Positions 53,529 to 63,288 of a stretch of DNA of 64,000 nt are shown here, piece by piece. The stretch spans positions 554,475 through 618,474 of the forward strand of contig CEFQ01000005.1 in assembly GCA_900068845.1 (NCBI GenBank), given 5' to 3'. The translations under genes were made by a program, and so were the position numbers. The notes beneath the pieces were generated by a model. It searched no databases. It worked only from the letters and a program-made list of their open reading frames with translations, and was not told the origin of the DNA. This DNA is from Enterobacter ludwigii (GTDB taxonomy: Bacteria > Pseudomonadota > Gammaproteobacteria > Enterobacterales > Enterobacteriaceae). Numbering within the stretch: the stretch's first letter is position 1; each line of letters opens with the position of its first letter.

Positions 53529-54371
53529 TTAAGAAGGAAAATCCGTCTCAATCGAGGTCTGTTTCCACGCCTCGATCTGCGCCAATCGCTCTTTTAGCTT
53601 GTTGGTCACCGCATCATAACCCCAGGCGCCCATCACCAGATGGCGCGGTGGGCTGGCATGCTCGGTGATGGCGATCATCGCCTTCGCCGCGCGTGCCGGA
53701 TCGCCCGCCTGGGTGCCGCTGTATTCGGCGGTGGATTTCATGCGGGCGGCGGCGGTGTCGGCATACTCCGGCAGCTTGCTCGGCGTTTGATGCAGCGAGC
53801 GACCGGCCCAGTCGGTGCGGAACGGGCCGGGTTCGACGCAGGTAACATGAATGCCGAGCGGTGCGGTTTCCAGCGCCAGTGAATCAGACCAACCTTCCAC
53901 CGCGTGTTTACTCGCGGAGTAATAACCCGAGCTGGCAAAGCCAATAAATCCGGCCACGGAAGTGATGTTGATGATGTGGCCACTGCGCGCCTTACGCATT
54001 GCCGGCAGCACCGCGCGGGTGAGCGCAAACAGGCCGAAGACATTGGCATCGAACTGGGCGCGGATCTCTTTCTCTTCGCCCTCTTCCACCGAGCTTTGGT
54101 AACCGTAACCGGCGTTATTCACCAGCACATCCACGCTACCGAACTTCTCAATAGCCGCGCTCACCGCCTGTTCGATGCTGGTTTGATCGGTAACATCCAG
54201 CGCCAGCGCCAAAGCATTATCGTGACCCGAAACCAGATCCTCTATTTTCGCCGCATCGCGTGCGGTCACTACTGTTTTAAAACCACGCGCGATGGCCTGC
54301 TGCGCAAGTTCGCGGCCAAAGCCGGTTGAACAACCTGAAATGAACCAAACCGGTGTGTTTGCTGAAGCCAT
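53529..54371 (-). CDS. Classical short-chain dehydrogenase/reductase
   Basis: A 280-residue SDR. The NAD(P)-binding motif SGCSTGFG lies near residue 13, then DVTD, NNAGYG near 90, the catalytic Ser in ITSVAG, and YSASK with the catalytic Tyr/Lys near 155. PGPFRTD follows. The substrate is unknown; the family contains many carbonyl reductases of broad range. GAAGGGGACGTCATT sets the start at the internal ATG. It lies 100 bases downstream of the hydantoinase genes and may or may not be co-transcribed. Confidence 0.87.
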   Translation of the reverse strand: MASANTPVWFISGCSTGFGRELAQQAIARGFKTVVTARDAAKIEDLVSGHDNALALALDVTDQTSIEQAVSAAIEKFGSVDVLVNNAGYGYQSSVEEGEEKEIRAQFDANVFGLFALTRAVLPAMRKARSGHIINITSVAGFIGFASSGYYSASKHAVEGWSDSLALETAPLGIHVTCVEPGPFRTDWAGRSLHQTPSKLPEYADTAAARMKSTAEYSGTQAGDPARAAKAMIAITEHASPPRHLVMGAWGYDAVTNKLKERLAQIEAWKQTSIETDFPS

Positions 54372-54471
54372 AATGACGTCCCCTTCTATGAGAATGGGCC
54401 CGATAAAACCGCATCGGGCCAAGAGAGTAACTATGGCAAAGCCGTTGCGTGCCAATTAGCGTTGCGTGCGA

Positions 54472-56427
54472 CTACGTCATCATCGCCGGATAGCGCTGTT
54501 TAAGACGATCGAAGATAACGTCCATCGGCACGTCGTGGTCTGCCGCCACCGCGGCAAACACCTGCTGCTTGAGAAAGTGACGCCAGCTGACCGGCGCAGC
54601 CGCCAGAAATACCGTCAGTAAACGATAGCGCTCCGGCGTCCAGACGGCTTCAAACGCAGTGCGTGCCGCACCGTGATCGAAATGCTGCGCTGCGGTTAAG
54701 GGCATCTCCGCCCGCAGTCGCGCGGTTGCGGCTTCATCAATTTCGCCGCCGCGTAGCGCCACACCGTAACGGTTGCGGGCCACCTGCTCAGAGACAAAGC
54801 CGCAGCGCACATCCTGCAATACCTGCTGCACATCACGTTCTACCGGTAAGCCATAGCCGCCCGCGCCGGGTCCGCGCACCTCGACGATATCGCCCGGCTG
54901 GCAGTGGATTACATCGGTGTTGCCGTGTTCAATAGCGGTGCCGTTACGCAGGGTACGGAAATGCGACAGGCCGCCGGATTCGCCGCCCAGCACGCCCGCC
55001 GAGGCAAACACCGAACGATTACGGTTACGCGCCGTCACCGTGGTATTGGGGGCAAAGATTTCAAATGCCATCTCGGTGGCCAAACCGCCGCGATAGCGGC
55101 CCGCCCCCGCGCTGTCGGCGGCTAAGCCGTAGCGATGAAAATGGATCGGCACTTCGGCTTCGTTGATCTCAATGGGGGTGTTTTTCAGGAAGGCGGATAA
55201 GCCGCCGGAACCGTCCGGACCATCGTGCCGCGGCGTGCCGCCTGCGCCGCCGCCGACCGGTCCCAACGAGGCCACAACGCTGCGGTTGGCGCTGTCGGTG
55301 GTGCGGATGTTCATGATCGAGTTGCCGCCCGGCGAGTTAGCCGGTAAGCGATCGGGAATTGCCTGCGAGAACACGCCGAGCGTAGCGATTTGCGACAGCG
55401 CGCAGGTCAGCGAGCGCATGCCGACCGCAGCCGGCGCTTCGCAGTTCATCACCGTGCCCGGCGGTAAAATGGCGCGGGTTGGGCGCAGCGTTCCGGCGTT
55501 GAGTAACAGATTACGATCAAGCGTCGCGAGCACGTAAGTGACGCCAACCAATGCCAGCGGATGACGCTCGCGCCCGCCGGTCGGCATATTCAATGAAGAG
55601 GCTAATTGCGGATCGCTGCCGGTATAATCCAACTCCAGCGTGTCGCCGGTCACACGCAGGGTAATCGCCACACGGCACGGAAAACCGCCTTCGCCATCCT
55701 CATCGGCGAAATCCGCGTAGAAATATTCGCCATCCGGAATGGTGGCAATAATGCTGCGCGCCTGTGCTTCGGCATAATCGAGAATCCCTGCAATCCCCTG
55801 CAGGAAATCATCCACGCCAAAGCGCGCAATGATGTCGTGGATCTTGCGCTCACCCACGTTAACTGAGGCAATTTGCGCTTTGAAGTCACCCCAGTTTTGC
55901 TCCGGCACGCGCACGTTGAGGCGCATGATGCCTGCCACCTCTTCATTCAATGCGCCGTTACGCACAATTTTCAGCGGCGGAATACGAATCCCTTCCTGCA
56001 CGATATCGGTGAGCGAGCGCGAAAGAGACGCTGGCACCGCGCCACCGACATCGGTGTTGTGAATGTGCCCCACCACAAAGCAAACAATCTCGCCGCCATG
56101 AAACACCGGTTTCCAGATATGGATATCCGGCGAGTGCGTGGCGACGTTACCGGCGTAGGAATCGTTGGTGATACAGATATCGCCTTCCTCGTAGCTGTCG
56201 ATCAGCGCCAATACCGGGCCGTAATCGATGCCGCTGTACCAGGGCGCGCCAAAGCTGCGTGGTGAAGCGAACGCCAGGCCGTCACGGCTGACGATCTGGC
56301 AGGAAAAATCTTCCGTCTCTTTGACAAAGGTTGAGTGCGCGGTACGCATCAGGGTAAACGCCATGGCATCAGCGGCGGCCGCGCAGTAGTTCGCCAGAAT
56401 TTGCAGGTTACGTCCGTCAATCGCCAT
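54472..56427 (-). CDS. hyuB: Hydantoinase B/oxoprolinase family protein
   Basis: A 651-residue subunit of an ATP-dependent hydantoinase/5-oxoprolinase-type enzyme. It begins MAIDGRNLQILANYCAAAADAMAFTLMRTAHSTFVKETEDFSCQI; then FVVGHIHNTDVGG, GRERHPLALVGVTYVLATL, and GGxPGGTPRHDGPDGSG-like text (GGGAGGTPRHDGPDGSGG). It matches the length and order of HyuB. With HyuA it opens a cyclic amide (hydantoin, 5-oxoproline or similar) at the cost of ATP. The gap to hyuA is one base. Confidence 0.88.
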   Translation of the reverse strand: MAIDGRNLQILANYCAAAADAMAFTLMRTAHSTFVKETEDFSCQIVSRDGLAFASPRSFGAPWYSGIDYGPVLALIDSYEEGDICITNDSYAGNVATHSPDIHIWKPVFHGGEIVCFVVGHIHNTDVGGAVPASLSRSLTDIVQEGIRIPPLKIVRNGALNEEVAGIMRLNVRVPEQNWGDFKAQIASVNVGERKIHDIIARFGVDDFLQGIAGILDYAEAQARSIIATIPDGEYFYADFADEDGEGGFPCRVAITLRVTGDTLELDYTGSDPQLASSLNMPTGGRERHPLALVGVTYVLATLDRNLLLNAGTLRPTRAILPPGTVMNCEAPAAVGMRSLTCALSQIATLGVFSQAIPDRLPANSPGGNSIMNIRTTDSANRSVVASLGPVGGGAGGTPRHDGPDGSGGLSAFLKNTPIEINEAEVPIHFHRYGLAADSAGAGRYRGGLATEMAFEIFAPNTTVTARNRNRSVFASAGVLGGESGGLSHFRTLRNGTAIEHGNTDVIHCQPGDIVEVRGPGAGGYGLPVERDVQQVLQDVRCGFVSEQVARNRYGVALRGGEIDEAATARLRAEMPLTAAQHFDHGAARTAFEAVWTPERYRLLTVFLAAAPVSWRHFLKQQVFAAVAADHDVPMDVIFDRLKQRYPAMMT

Positions 56428-56428
56428 A

Positions 56429-58477
56429 TTAGTTCGCCTCCACCGGCGTGATCAGCAGGTTGCCAAAGCTATCCACATCCACTTTCATATTGGGCGGTAC
56501 GCAGGTAGTGCAGTCATCCTGCGCCACAATTACCGGGCCGAGCAGCTGGTGTCCGGCACGCAGCGTGGCGCGTAGTACCACATCAACCTGATGTGCCGCA
56601 CCGTCGATCCACGCGCGCACCTGCTGCGCGACCTCCACCGGCGCATCAGCAACAGCCAGCGGATTGAGCGTGGGTTTTGGCGTCGGCGAGGCGATCACTA
56701 CGCGCAGATTGATGATTTGTACCGACGCGCTGGCATCAAAATGACCAAACAGCTGCTGATGCTGACGATCAAAGGCAGCGTGCAACGCCGCCACATCGGC
56801 CTGTGCCAGCCATTGCGGCTCCAGCGCCACTTCGATTTCAAACGACTGGCCGCGATAGCGCATGTCGGCGCTGTAATGCAGCGTGAACGGCATGCTGGCG
56901 CCATGCTGGCTGCTGAGCCAGTCACGCGCGCGCAGACTCAGCGCTTTGGCTTCGTTCGCCAGGCGATCCGCCAGCGAGGCATCAAGATCGCTATACAGCG
57001 TGCGGATAAAGTCGTTGCGGATATCCGCCACCAAACCACCGAGCGCTGACAACACGCCCGGCTTCGGCGGCACAATCACGCCTTTCATATTCAACTCGCG
57101 CGCGAGGAAGCAGCCCATCATCGGGCCAGCGCCGCCAAAGGCGAGGAACCAAAACTCACGCGGATCAAGGCCGAAGCGCGACAGCAAGCCGCTGGTGTCG
57201 CCGTACATGCTGGAGACCGCCAGCTCGATAGCGGTTTCGGCGGTCTCTTCTATCGTGACACCCAACGCATCCGCTAGCGGTTGCCACGCGGCGCGCGCCG
57301 CTGCAACATCCACTTTCACCGCGTTATAACCGAGATCGCCGTGGCCGATCATGCCGCAGGCGGCAAAGGCATCAGTGGCAGTTGGCTGCGTGCCGCCGCG
57401 CTGGAAGCACACCGGTCCCGGCAGCGAACCGGCGCTGTCCGGCCCCATTTGCAGCACGCCCTGGTTATCGATCCACGCCAGCGTTCCGCCGCCCTGACCA
57501 ACGGACGTCACCGCCACCGACGGAATGTAGATTGGAAAATCACCGATGATTTCACCGTTGCCCTGCGCGACCTGACCCTCCACAATCACCGCCACATCGG
57601 CGCTGGTACCGCCAATATCGAGGCTGAGGATTTTATCGAAGCCGCAGGCGCTGGCGAGGAAGCTGGCACCGATGACGCCAGACGCGGTGCCGGAGAGCAC
57701 CATCTGCACGCATTCGTTTTTTGCCTGCTCGACGCCCATCACGCCGCCATTGGATTTGGTGATGCGCGGCGGCGGTTTGACGCCCATGGTTTTCAGCGCG
57801 CGCTCAAACGATTCGAGGTAATTGATCACCATCGGCTGCACATAGGCGTTGATGGTCGCAGTAATGGTGCGCTCGTATTCACGGATAATCGGCCAGATAT
57901 CGGCAGAACAGGACGTCAGCAGTTCGGGCGCGTGTTGATTAATAATGGCTTTCACCACGGCTTCATTGTGGCGATTGCGATAGCTGTGCAGCAGCGCCAC
58001 CACAATGCCCTGGCAACCGGCGGCGCGCGCGGCGGCAATCGCATCCAGCACGCTTTGTCGATCCACCTCGGTTAACACATTGCCGTGGCGATCGGTGCGT
58101 TCTTGAATGGCAAATACCCGATCACGCGTTATCAGCGGTGCCGGACGACGCGAGAACAGGTCGTGAATGTGCGGGATCTTCAAACGCGCCAGCTCCAGTA
58201 CATCGCAAAAACCGTCAGTGGCAAACAGCGCCAATCGCACGCCACGCCGCTGGATCACCGCATTGATGCCCACGGTGGTGCCGTGGGTAAAGTAGTCAAT
58301 CTGCTGCGGTTCGATAGCGTCGCGCTGCTGCAGTTGGGTTAACCCGGTGAGGATTTCGCTGCCGGGCTGATCCGGTCGCGACAGCACTTTCAGGGTGTAT
58401 ATCTGATTGGTTTGTTCATCCAGCACGGCAAAATCGGTAAACGATCCGCCAATATCGACGCCAACGCGGTAACCCAT
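56429..58477 (-). CDS. hyuA: Hydantoinase A/oxoprolinase family protein
   Basis: A 682-residue ATP-binding subunit. The N-terminal Hydant_A_N domain starts MGYRVGVDIGGSFTDFAVLD with the actin-like phosphate loop, followed by FTHGTTVGINAVIQRRG and the catalytic DIGGTSADVAVI near 285. The Hydantoinase_A domain includes GAGPMMGCFLARELNMKGVIVPPKPGVLSALG. The partner is HyuB, one base downstream. The precise substrate (N-methylhydantoin, 5-oxoproline, others) is not readable. Confidence 0.89.
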   Translation of the reverse strand: MGYRVGVDIGGSFTDFAVLDEQTNQIYTLKVLSRPDQPGSEILTGLTQLQQRDAIEPQQIDYFTHGTTVGINAVIQRRGVRLALFATDGFCDVLELARLKIPHIHDLFSRRPAPLITRDRVFAIQERTDRHGNVLTEVDRQSVLDAIAAARAAGCQGIVVALLHSYRNRHNEAVVKAIINQHAPELLTSCSADIWPIIREYERTITATINAYVQPMVINYLESFERALKTMGVKPPPRITKSNGGVMGVEQAKNECVQMVLSGTASGVIGASFLASACGFDKILSLDIGGTSADVAVIVEGQVAQGNGEIIGDFPIYIPSVAVTSVGQGGGTLAWIDNQGVLQMGPDSAGSLPGPVCFQRGGTQPTATDAFAACGMIGHGDLGYNAVKVDVAAARAAWQPLADALGVTIEETAETAIELAVSSMYGDTSGLLSRFGLDPREFWFLAFGGAGPMMGCFLARELNMKGVIVPPKPGVLSALGGLVADIRNDFIRTLYSDLDASLADRLANEAKALSLRARDWLSSQHGASMPFTLHYSADMRYRGQSFEIEVALEPQWLAQADVAALHAAFDRQHQQLFGHFDASASVQIINLRVVIASPTPKPTLNPLAVADAPVEVAQQVRAWIDGAAHQVDVVLRATLRAGHQLLGPVIVAQDDCTTCVPPNMKVDVDSFGNLLITPVEAN

Positions 58478-58495
58478 GGTGTGAAAGCTCCAGTA

Positions 58496-58942
58496 TCAGG
58501 AGGGGGGAAATTCCATCAGTTTTTGTGGTTCCTGCACCACGCGCCAGCCAAGGCGCTGATACAGCGGATGGGCATCATTGGTCGACAGCATCCAGCGGTG
58601 TACGGTGGCCAGTTCCGGGTGCGCCCGCACACAGCTCGCCAGCCAGCTTCCCAGCCCATGACCGCGCCAGTTTTCATCGATCATCACATCGCACAGCCAG
58701 CCGAAACGGGTGTAATCCGTGACCAGGCGCGCAAAGCCAATTTGCTGATTTTCATGGTAAACGCCAAACGCCAGCGAACCGGCAAAAGCGCGTGCGGTTT
58801 TGGCACGCGATTGATCTTTGGCCCAATACGATTTTTCCGTCAGCTGCTGGTGAATCCAATCCATATCCAGCCGTTGGCGTTCAGTGGAAATCGTGAATGC
58901 ATCACGCTGCCACTGCTGATCGGCGATGGTTAAGCAGGTCAT
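58496..58942 (-). CDS. GNAT-family N-acetyltransferase
   Basis: A 148-residue GNAT. The acetyl-CoA loop is VMIDENWRGHGLGSWL near 85-100 (R/QxxGxG/A), preceded by FGVYHENQQIGFARLVTDYTRFGWLCD and followed by NDAHPLYQRLGW. This layout is common in small Enterobacterial acetyltransferases with unknown amines as substrate. The gene ends 18 bases before hyuA, suggesting co-transcription. Confidence 0.85.
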   Translation of the reverse strand: MTCLTIADQQWQRDAFTISTERQRLDMDWIHQQLTEKSYWAKDQSRAKTARAFAGSLAFGVYHENQQIGFARLVTDYTRFGWLCDVMIDENWRGHGLGSWLASCVRAHPELATVHRWMLSTNDAHPLYQRLGWRVVQEPQKLMEFPPS

Positions 58943-59136
58943 GGCAACTCCTTGTCAGGTCTTAGATTGAGTGTAAAGGCGAGTGCCAGGCGTACGCCGC
59001 CGAAGCCGCAGCGAAAACCGGCAAGATAAAGGGAATTTTAGCGGGAGAAGAAATTTTATGCTGCGGGGGAAAAAGGCTAGCTTTCTGACCTGGTGTAAAT
59101 TGTAGGGTCGCCATTTATGGCGACCGGGTTAAATCA
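58943..59136. other. Intergenic gap with solitary GTAGGGTCG hairpin
   Basis: No gene. A hairpin GTAG-GGTCGCCAT/ATGGCGACC lies at 59102-59126, just downstream of the Lrp-type gene; it is a solo copy of the second REP-like family. Confidence 0.7.
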
Positions 59137-59649
59137 TTAAACGCCAAACTCCACCGAATTCTGTTTCGAAATCAGCGATCGTAACGGTACGCTGCTTTTC
59201 ATGATCGGTGACTTAATCACGATATAGCTGAAGTATTTATCGATGCCGATCTGCGCATCCAGCATCTTCTCAATCACTTCCTGGTAATGTTCAATGCTGC
59301 GGGTAATAAAGCGCAGCAAATAGTCGTAACCGCCGGTAATCAGGTGGCACTCCATCAGCTCATCCACCTCGCGCACCGCGTTTTCGAATTTCATAAAATC
59401 TTCGCGGCGATGGCCAGAAAGCGTGACTTCGGTAAAAACCGTCACGGAATCAGTGATTTTGGTCAGATTGATGTGAGCTTCATAACCGTTGATAAACCCG
59501 GCCTGTTCTAAACGCTTCACGCGTTGCAGGCACGGACTGGGCGAAAGCCCTACGGCATCGGCGAGATTGACGTTGCTGATACGGCCATCTTTCTGGAGTT
59601 GCACCAGAATATTGATGTCGATGCGGTCGAGTTTCATTAAGCCGTTCAT
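59137..59649 (-). CDS. Lrp/AsnC-family transcriptional regulator
   Basis: A 170-residue regulator. The N-terminal helix-turn-helix (KLDRIDINILVQLQKDGRISNVNLADAVGLSPSPCLQRVKRLEQAGFI) is followed by a RAM effector domain (~75-150; VTLSGHRREDFMKFENAVREVDELMECHLITGGYDYLLRF). It probably senses an amino acid. GAGGGG lies 5 bases before the ATG at 59649. It sits downstream of the GABA transaminase gene with a 140-base gap, and probably controls it or the operon upstream. Confidence 0.89.
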   Translation of the reverse strand: MNGLMKLDRIDINILVQLQKDGRISNVNLADAVGLSPSPCLQRVKRLEQAGFINGYEAHINLTKITDSVTVFTEVTLSGHRREDFMKFENAVREVDELMECHLITGGYDYLLRFITRSIEHYQEVIEKMLDAQIGIDKYFSYIVIKSPIMKSSVPLRSLISKQNSVEFGV

Positions 59650-59789
59650 AGCACCCCTCATTGCCAACCGATTAGGTTTAACCTCCCGAAGATATACCAC
59701 GCTTTAAGGTAAATGTGCTATCTCGTTAACTGGTTAAACCAGCAGGAGGTTTTCAAATTACTGCAATAATTTCAATGAGGAAGCGCTTT

Positions 59790-61106
59790 TTAGCCGAGTC
59801 GACCGCTGGCACGCGCCAGCGCGATATCGAAGATATGCAACGCCTCTTCCAGCTGCGAATCGGTGGTGACCAGCGGCGCGAGGAAGCGCACGGTGTTGCG
59901 ATGAATACCGCACTTAATCAGCAGCAAACCTTCCTGGCAGGCGCAATCGAGGATTTTCTGCGTCATCGCCGCATCCGGCTTTTTCGTCTCGAAATCAATA
60001 ATCTCCACCGCCTGCATAAAGCCAATGCCGCGCACATCACCGATGCAAGCGTACTTTTCGGCCAACTGCTGCAGGCGCGCATTAAGCTGTTCGCCGAGCT
60101 GATTCGAACGCGCCAGCAGGTTTTCGTTTTCCAGCAAATCCAATACCGCCAATGCCGCCGCACAGGCTAACGCATTACCGCCGTAAGTGCCGCCCAAGCC
60201 GCCTGGCAGTGGCGCATCCATGATCGCCGCTTTACCGATCACGCCCGAAATCGGTAAACCGCCACCGATGCTTTTCGCCACGGTGACCAAATCCGGCGTG
60301 ATGCCAAGATGCTGGAAGGCGAACATCTTGCCGGTACGGCCAAAGCCGGTTTGCACTTCGTCGAGAATCAGCACAATGCCGTGCTGCTCGGTAATGCGGC
60401 GCAGCGCCTGCATAAAGTTAGCGCCGGCCTGCAGGAAGCCGCCATCGCCCTGCACCGGTTCGATAATGATCGCTGCCACACGTTCTGGCGCAATTTGCAC
60501 CGCGAACAGCTGATCCAGCGCTTGCAGGCAGTCATCATCGCTTACGCCGTGAAACGCATTCGGGAATGGCAAACGATAAATATCGGATGGGAACGGACCG
60601 AAATTCTGTTTGTAAGGCGTGGACATGCCGGTCAGCGTGGTGCCGAGCAGCGTACGGCCGTGGAACGCGCCGTCAAACGCGATGATGCCGCTGCGTTTAG
60701 TGTGCGCACGCGCAATCTTCACGGCATTTTCTACCGCTTCCGCGCCGCTGGTGAAGAACACGCTTTTGAAATCTTCCCCGCCGCCGACCAGCGCATTCAT
60801 GCGCCTGGCCAGCTCGATGTAGCCCGGATACGCTACCACCTGAAAACAGGCGTGCGACACCAGACCAAGTTGTTTAGTGACCGCGTTGACCACCGCCGGA
60901 TGGTTGTGACCGACATTCAGCACGCCGATACCGCCGACGAAATCGAGATAGCGATTGCCTTCCACATCCCACACTTCGCTGCCTTTCGCCCGCTCAATCA
61001 CCAGCGGGTGCGCGGTGACCACGCCACGTGGCACATGCTGCTCACGCGCGTCCAGTAACAGGTTGTTATCGGAATATGTTTGCTGCTCCGCCATGACATT
61101 CTGCAT
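59790..61106 (-). CDS. gabT: 4-aminobutyrate aminotransferase (class III)
   Basis: A 438-residue PLP-dependent class III aminotransferase. Marks: LWDVEGNRYLDFVGGIGVLNVGHNHP-like N-terminus (VWDVEGNRYLDF), TSGAEAVENAVKIARA, AFHGRTLL, the PLP Asp in ILDEVQTGFGRTGKMFAF and the Schiff-base Lys in TVAKSIGGGLP. This is the GabT pattern: GABA plus 2-oxoglutarate to succinate semialdehyde plus glutamate; related omega-amino donors are possible. AAAGGGGTTTTAAA fixes the start at the internal ATG. No gabD lies nearby. Confidence 0.88.
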   Translation of the reverse strand: MQNVMAEQQTYSDNNLLLDAREQHVPRGVVTAHPLVIERAKGSEVWDVEGNRYLDFVGGIGVLNVGHNHPAVVNAVTKQLGLVSHACFQVVAYPGYIELARRMNALVGGGEDFKSVFFTSGAEAVENAVKIARAHTKRSGIIAFDGAFHGRTLLGTTLTGMSTPYKQNFGPFPSDIYRLPFPNAFHGVSDDDCLQALDQLFAVQIAPERVAAIIIEPVQGDGGFLQAGANFMQALRRITEQHGIVLILDEVQTGFGRTGKMFAFQHLGITPDLVTVAKSIGGGLPISGVIGKAAIMDAPLPGGLGGTYGGNALACAAALAVLDLLENENLLARSNQLGEQLNARLQQLAEKYACIGDVRGIGFMQAVEIIDFETKKPDAAMTQKILDCACQEGLLLIKCGIHRNTVRFLAPLVTTDSQLEEALHIFDIALARASGRLG

Positions 61107-61220
61107 TTTAAAACCCCTTTCCACGTAACGTTCGGTTGGCTCAAGTATCGCAACCCGTTGGTTTCTCACGCTGCCGTAATCCGCCAGGCAGCGGCATTTC
61201 CTGTCAAAATCCCAGGCGTT

Positions 61221-62360
61221 TCAGCAGGGAAATTCTGCACCCAGCGCATGCCGGGCTAGCGCCGATAACGTCTGGATGCCGTGCGGGATCAGCGCATCGT
61301 TAAAATCGTAAGTTGAGTGATGCAAAGGCTGGCTCGGCGCAGAGCCGATCCACAGATACGCGCCGGGACGCGCCTGCAACATAAAGGCAAAATCTTCTGA
61401 GGTGAGCGCGGGCTGTTTGGCCAGCTGCGCCTGAATACCGGCCTGCGCCAGCGCGTTCAACGCCAGTTGCGCCATCGCCGGATCATTCACCGTGGCCGGG
61501 TAATAACGCAGATACGTCACCTCAGCCTGCAAGCCGTGTGCGGCGGTAACGTGCTGCGCCATTTCACGCAGACGATGCTCGATAATGTCCTGCGCCGCCG
61601 GACTAAAGGTGCGTACCGTGCCGGTGATGCTGGCTTCCGCCGGGATCATGTTGTGCGAGAAGCCGCCCTGCATGCGGGTTACGCTAAGCAAGCCGGGTTC
61701 GCAGGGATCGAGTGCACGCGCCACCAGCGTGTTGAGCTGCACCACCAGTTCGCTGGTCGCCAGCAAGGTGTCGCGCGTTAGGTGCGGCTGCGCGGCATGT
61801 CCGCCGCCGCCTTTGACGGTGATATCGAAACGGTCGGCCGCCGCCATAATCGCGCCGGGCCGCGTCTGCACTTCGCCAAGCGGCAGTTCCGGCCAGTTGT
61901 GCAGGGCAAACACCGCATCACAGGGAAACTGCTGAAACAGGCCGTCATCAATCATCGCCTTTGCGCCCGCTTGCCCCTCTTCGGCAGGCTGGAAGATAAA
62001 CACCAGCGTGCCGTCGAAATCGCCCTGCTTTGCCAGTTCAATTGCCGCGCCCAGCAGCATCACGGTGTGGCCATCATGTCCACAGGCGTGACAGACATTA
62101 TCCTGCACGCTTTTCCACGGCTGGCTGCCGTTATCCTGCATCGGCAATGCATCCATATCGGCGCGCAGGCCAATCCTGCGCGGGCCGCTGCCGCGTTTGA
62201 GTACACCGACCACGCCGGTTTTACCGACGCCGCGATGCACCTCAATGCCGTGCTCATGCAACAGCTGCGCCACGATGTCGCTGGTGCGTTGCTCGCGATA
62301 ACCCAGCTCGGGATGGGCGTGCAGATCCCGTCGCAGCGCGACTAATTGTTCCAGTTGCAT
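61221..62360 (-). CDS. M20-family amidohydrolase (HipO/AbgB-like)
   Basis: A 379-residue metal-dependent aminoacylase/carboxypeptidase. Metal and catalytic motifs: RADMDALPM, NVCHACGHDGHTVMLLGAA, QPAEEGQAGAKAMIDDG and FAMLQARPGAYLWIG. It should hydrolyse N-acyl amino acids (hippurate, indole-acetyl conjugates or similar). It follows the GhrA-type gene by one base and precedes the aminotransferase; the four genes could form an operon for an amine or acyl-amino acid. Confidence 0.88.
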   Translation of the reverse strand: MQLEQLVALRRDLHAHPELGYREQRTSDIVAQLLHEHGIEVHRGVGKTGVVGVLKRGSGPRRIGLRADMDALPMQDNGSQPWKSVQDNVCHACGHDGHTVMLLGAAIELAKQGDFDGTLVFIFQPAEEGQAGAKAMIDDGLFQQFPCDAVFALHNWPELPLGEVQTRPGAIMAAADRFDITVKGGGGHAAQPHLTRDTLLATSELVVQLNTLVARALDPCEPGLLSVTRMQGGFSHNMIPAEASITGTVRTFSPAAQDIIEHRLREMAQHVTAAHGLQAEVTYLRYYPATVNDPAMAQLALNALAQAGIQAQLAKQPALTSEDFAFMLQARPGAYLWIGSAPSQPLHHSTYDFNDALIPHGIQTLSALARHALGAEFPC

Positions 62361-62361
62361 C

Positions 62362-63288
62362 TCAGTATCCCCGGTTACGATCGATCAGGCCGACCATCGG
62401 TTCGCCGCGCTGATAGCGGCGCAGATTGTCGAGTAGCGCGGCGACAGCGCTGTCGGTTTGTGTTTGACTGGCGATATGCGGCGTAAGCCAAATCGCCGGA
62501 TGCTGCCAGAAGGGATGTCCGGCGGACAGCGGCTCGGGATCGGTGACATCAATCACCGCCGCACTGAGTTTGCCGCTCGCCAGTGCCGCCAGTAAATCCG
62601 CTTCATGGAGCTGCGGACCGCGTCCCACCTGCACCAGCGCCGCGCCGTCGGGTAACTGCGCAAACAGCTGCGCGTTGAGCAGTTCACGCGTGCTGTCGGT
62701 GAGCGGCAGCAAGCACACCAGAATGTCGCTATGGGCAAGAAAATCGCCCAGTTGATCGCTGCCATGCCAGCAGCGCACGCCGCTGATCTCACGTGGCGTG
62801 CGGCTCCAGCCAGCACAGTCAAAACCCAACGACACCAGTTGTTTTAAGCAAGCCTGGCCGAGTTCGCCCAGCCCCATCACGCCAACACGTCGCTGGCTAG
62901 CGGTGCGAACGGGATGGGTTTGCCACTGCTCGGCGCGTTGCTGTTGAAAGTAGCGCGGCATATCACGATGTAAGCCAAGCACCGCAAACGAGACATATTC
63001 GACCATGCCTTGCGTCAGACCGGGTTCGATCATGCGCACCACCGGCAAATCCGCCGGCAGCTGACGGAGATCGAACTGATCCGCACCCGCCCCCACCGAC
63101 AGCAGCGCTTTGAGGTTAGGAAAGGTGCCCATCAGGTTTTCCGGCGGCTGCCAGGCCACCAGCAGTTCAACCTGTTCGGCATCGCCGATATCCGGCCAGA
63201 TGTGCAGCTGGATATCAGGCGCGTGTTCGGCCAGCCAGCGCTGCCAGTGCGCGCCGCGCGTCGCTTCTGACTTGTAGACGATATGCAT
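62362..63288 (-). CDS. ghrA: Glyoxylate/hydroxypyruvate reductase A-like dehydrogenase
   Basis: A 308-residue D-2-hydroxyacid dehydrogenase. The NAD(P) motif GVMGLGELGQACL lies near 130, the catalytic Arg in GRGPQLHEADLLAAL near 220, Glu near 250, and the His in TPHIASQTQ near 268. It ends LIDRNRGY, like E. coli GhrA (VDRARGY). It reduces glyoxylate or hydroxypyruvate; paralogues exist, so orthology to E. coli ghrA is only likely. The start overlaps the GNAT stop by one base or so. Confidence 0.8.
   Translation of the reverse strand: MHIVYKSEATRGAHWQRWLAEHAPDIQLHIWPDIGDAEQVELLVAWQPPENLMGTFPNLKALLSVGAGADQFDLRQLPADLPVVRMIEPGLTQGMVEYVSFAVLGLHRDMPRYFQQQRAEQWQTHPVRTASQRRVGVMGLGELGQACLKQLVSLGFDCAGWSRTPREISGVRCWHGSDQLGDFLAHSDILVCLLPLTDSTRELLNAQLFAQLPDGAALVQVGRGPQLHEADLLAALASGKLSAAVIDVTDPEPLSAGHPFWQHPAIWLTPHIASQTQTDSAVAALLDNLRRYQRGEPMVGLIDRNRGY

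Noticed and set aside
57281..58075. 264-residue ORF opposite hyuA
   Set aside because: It is an antisense shadow of a clearly conserved gene, rich in His/Arg/Gly as such shadows usually are.
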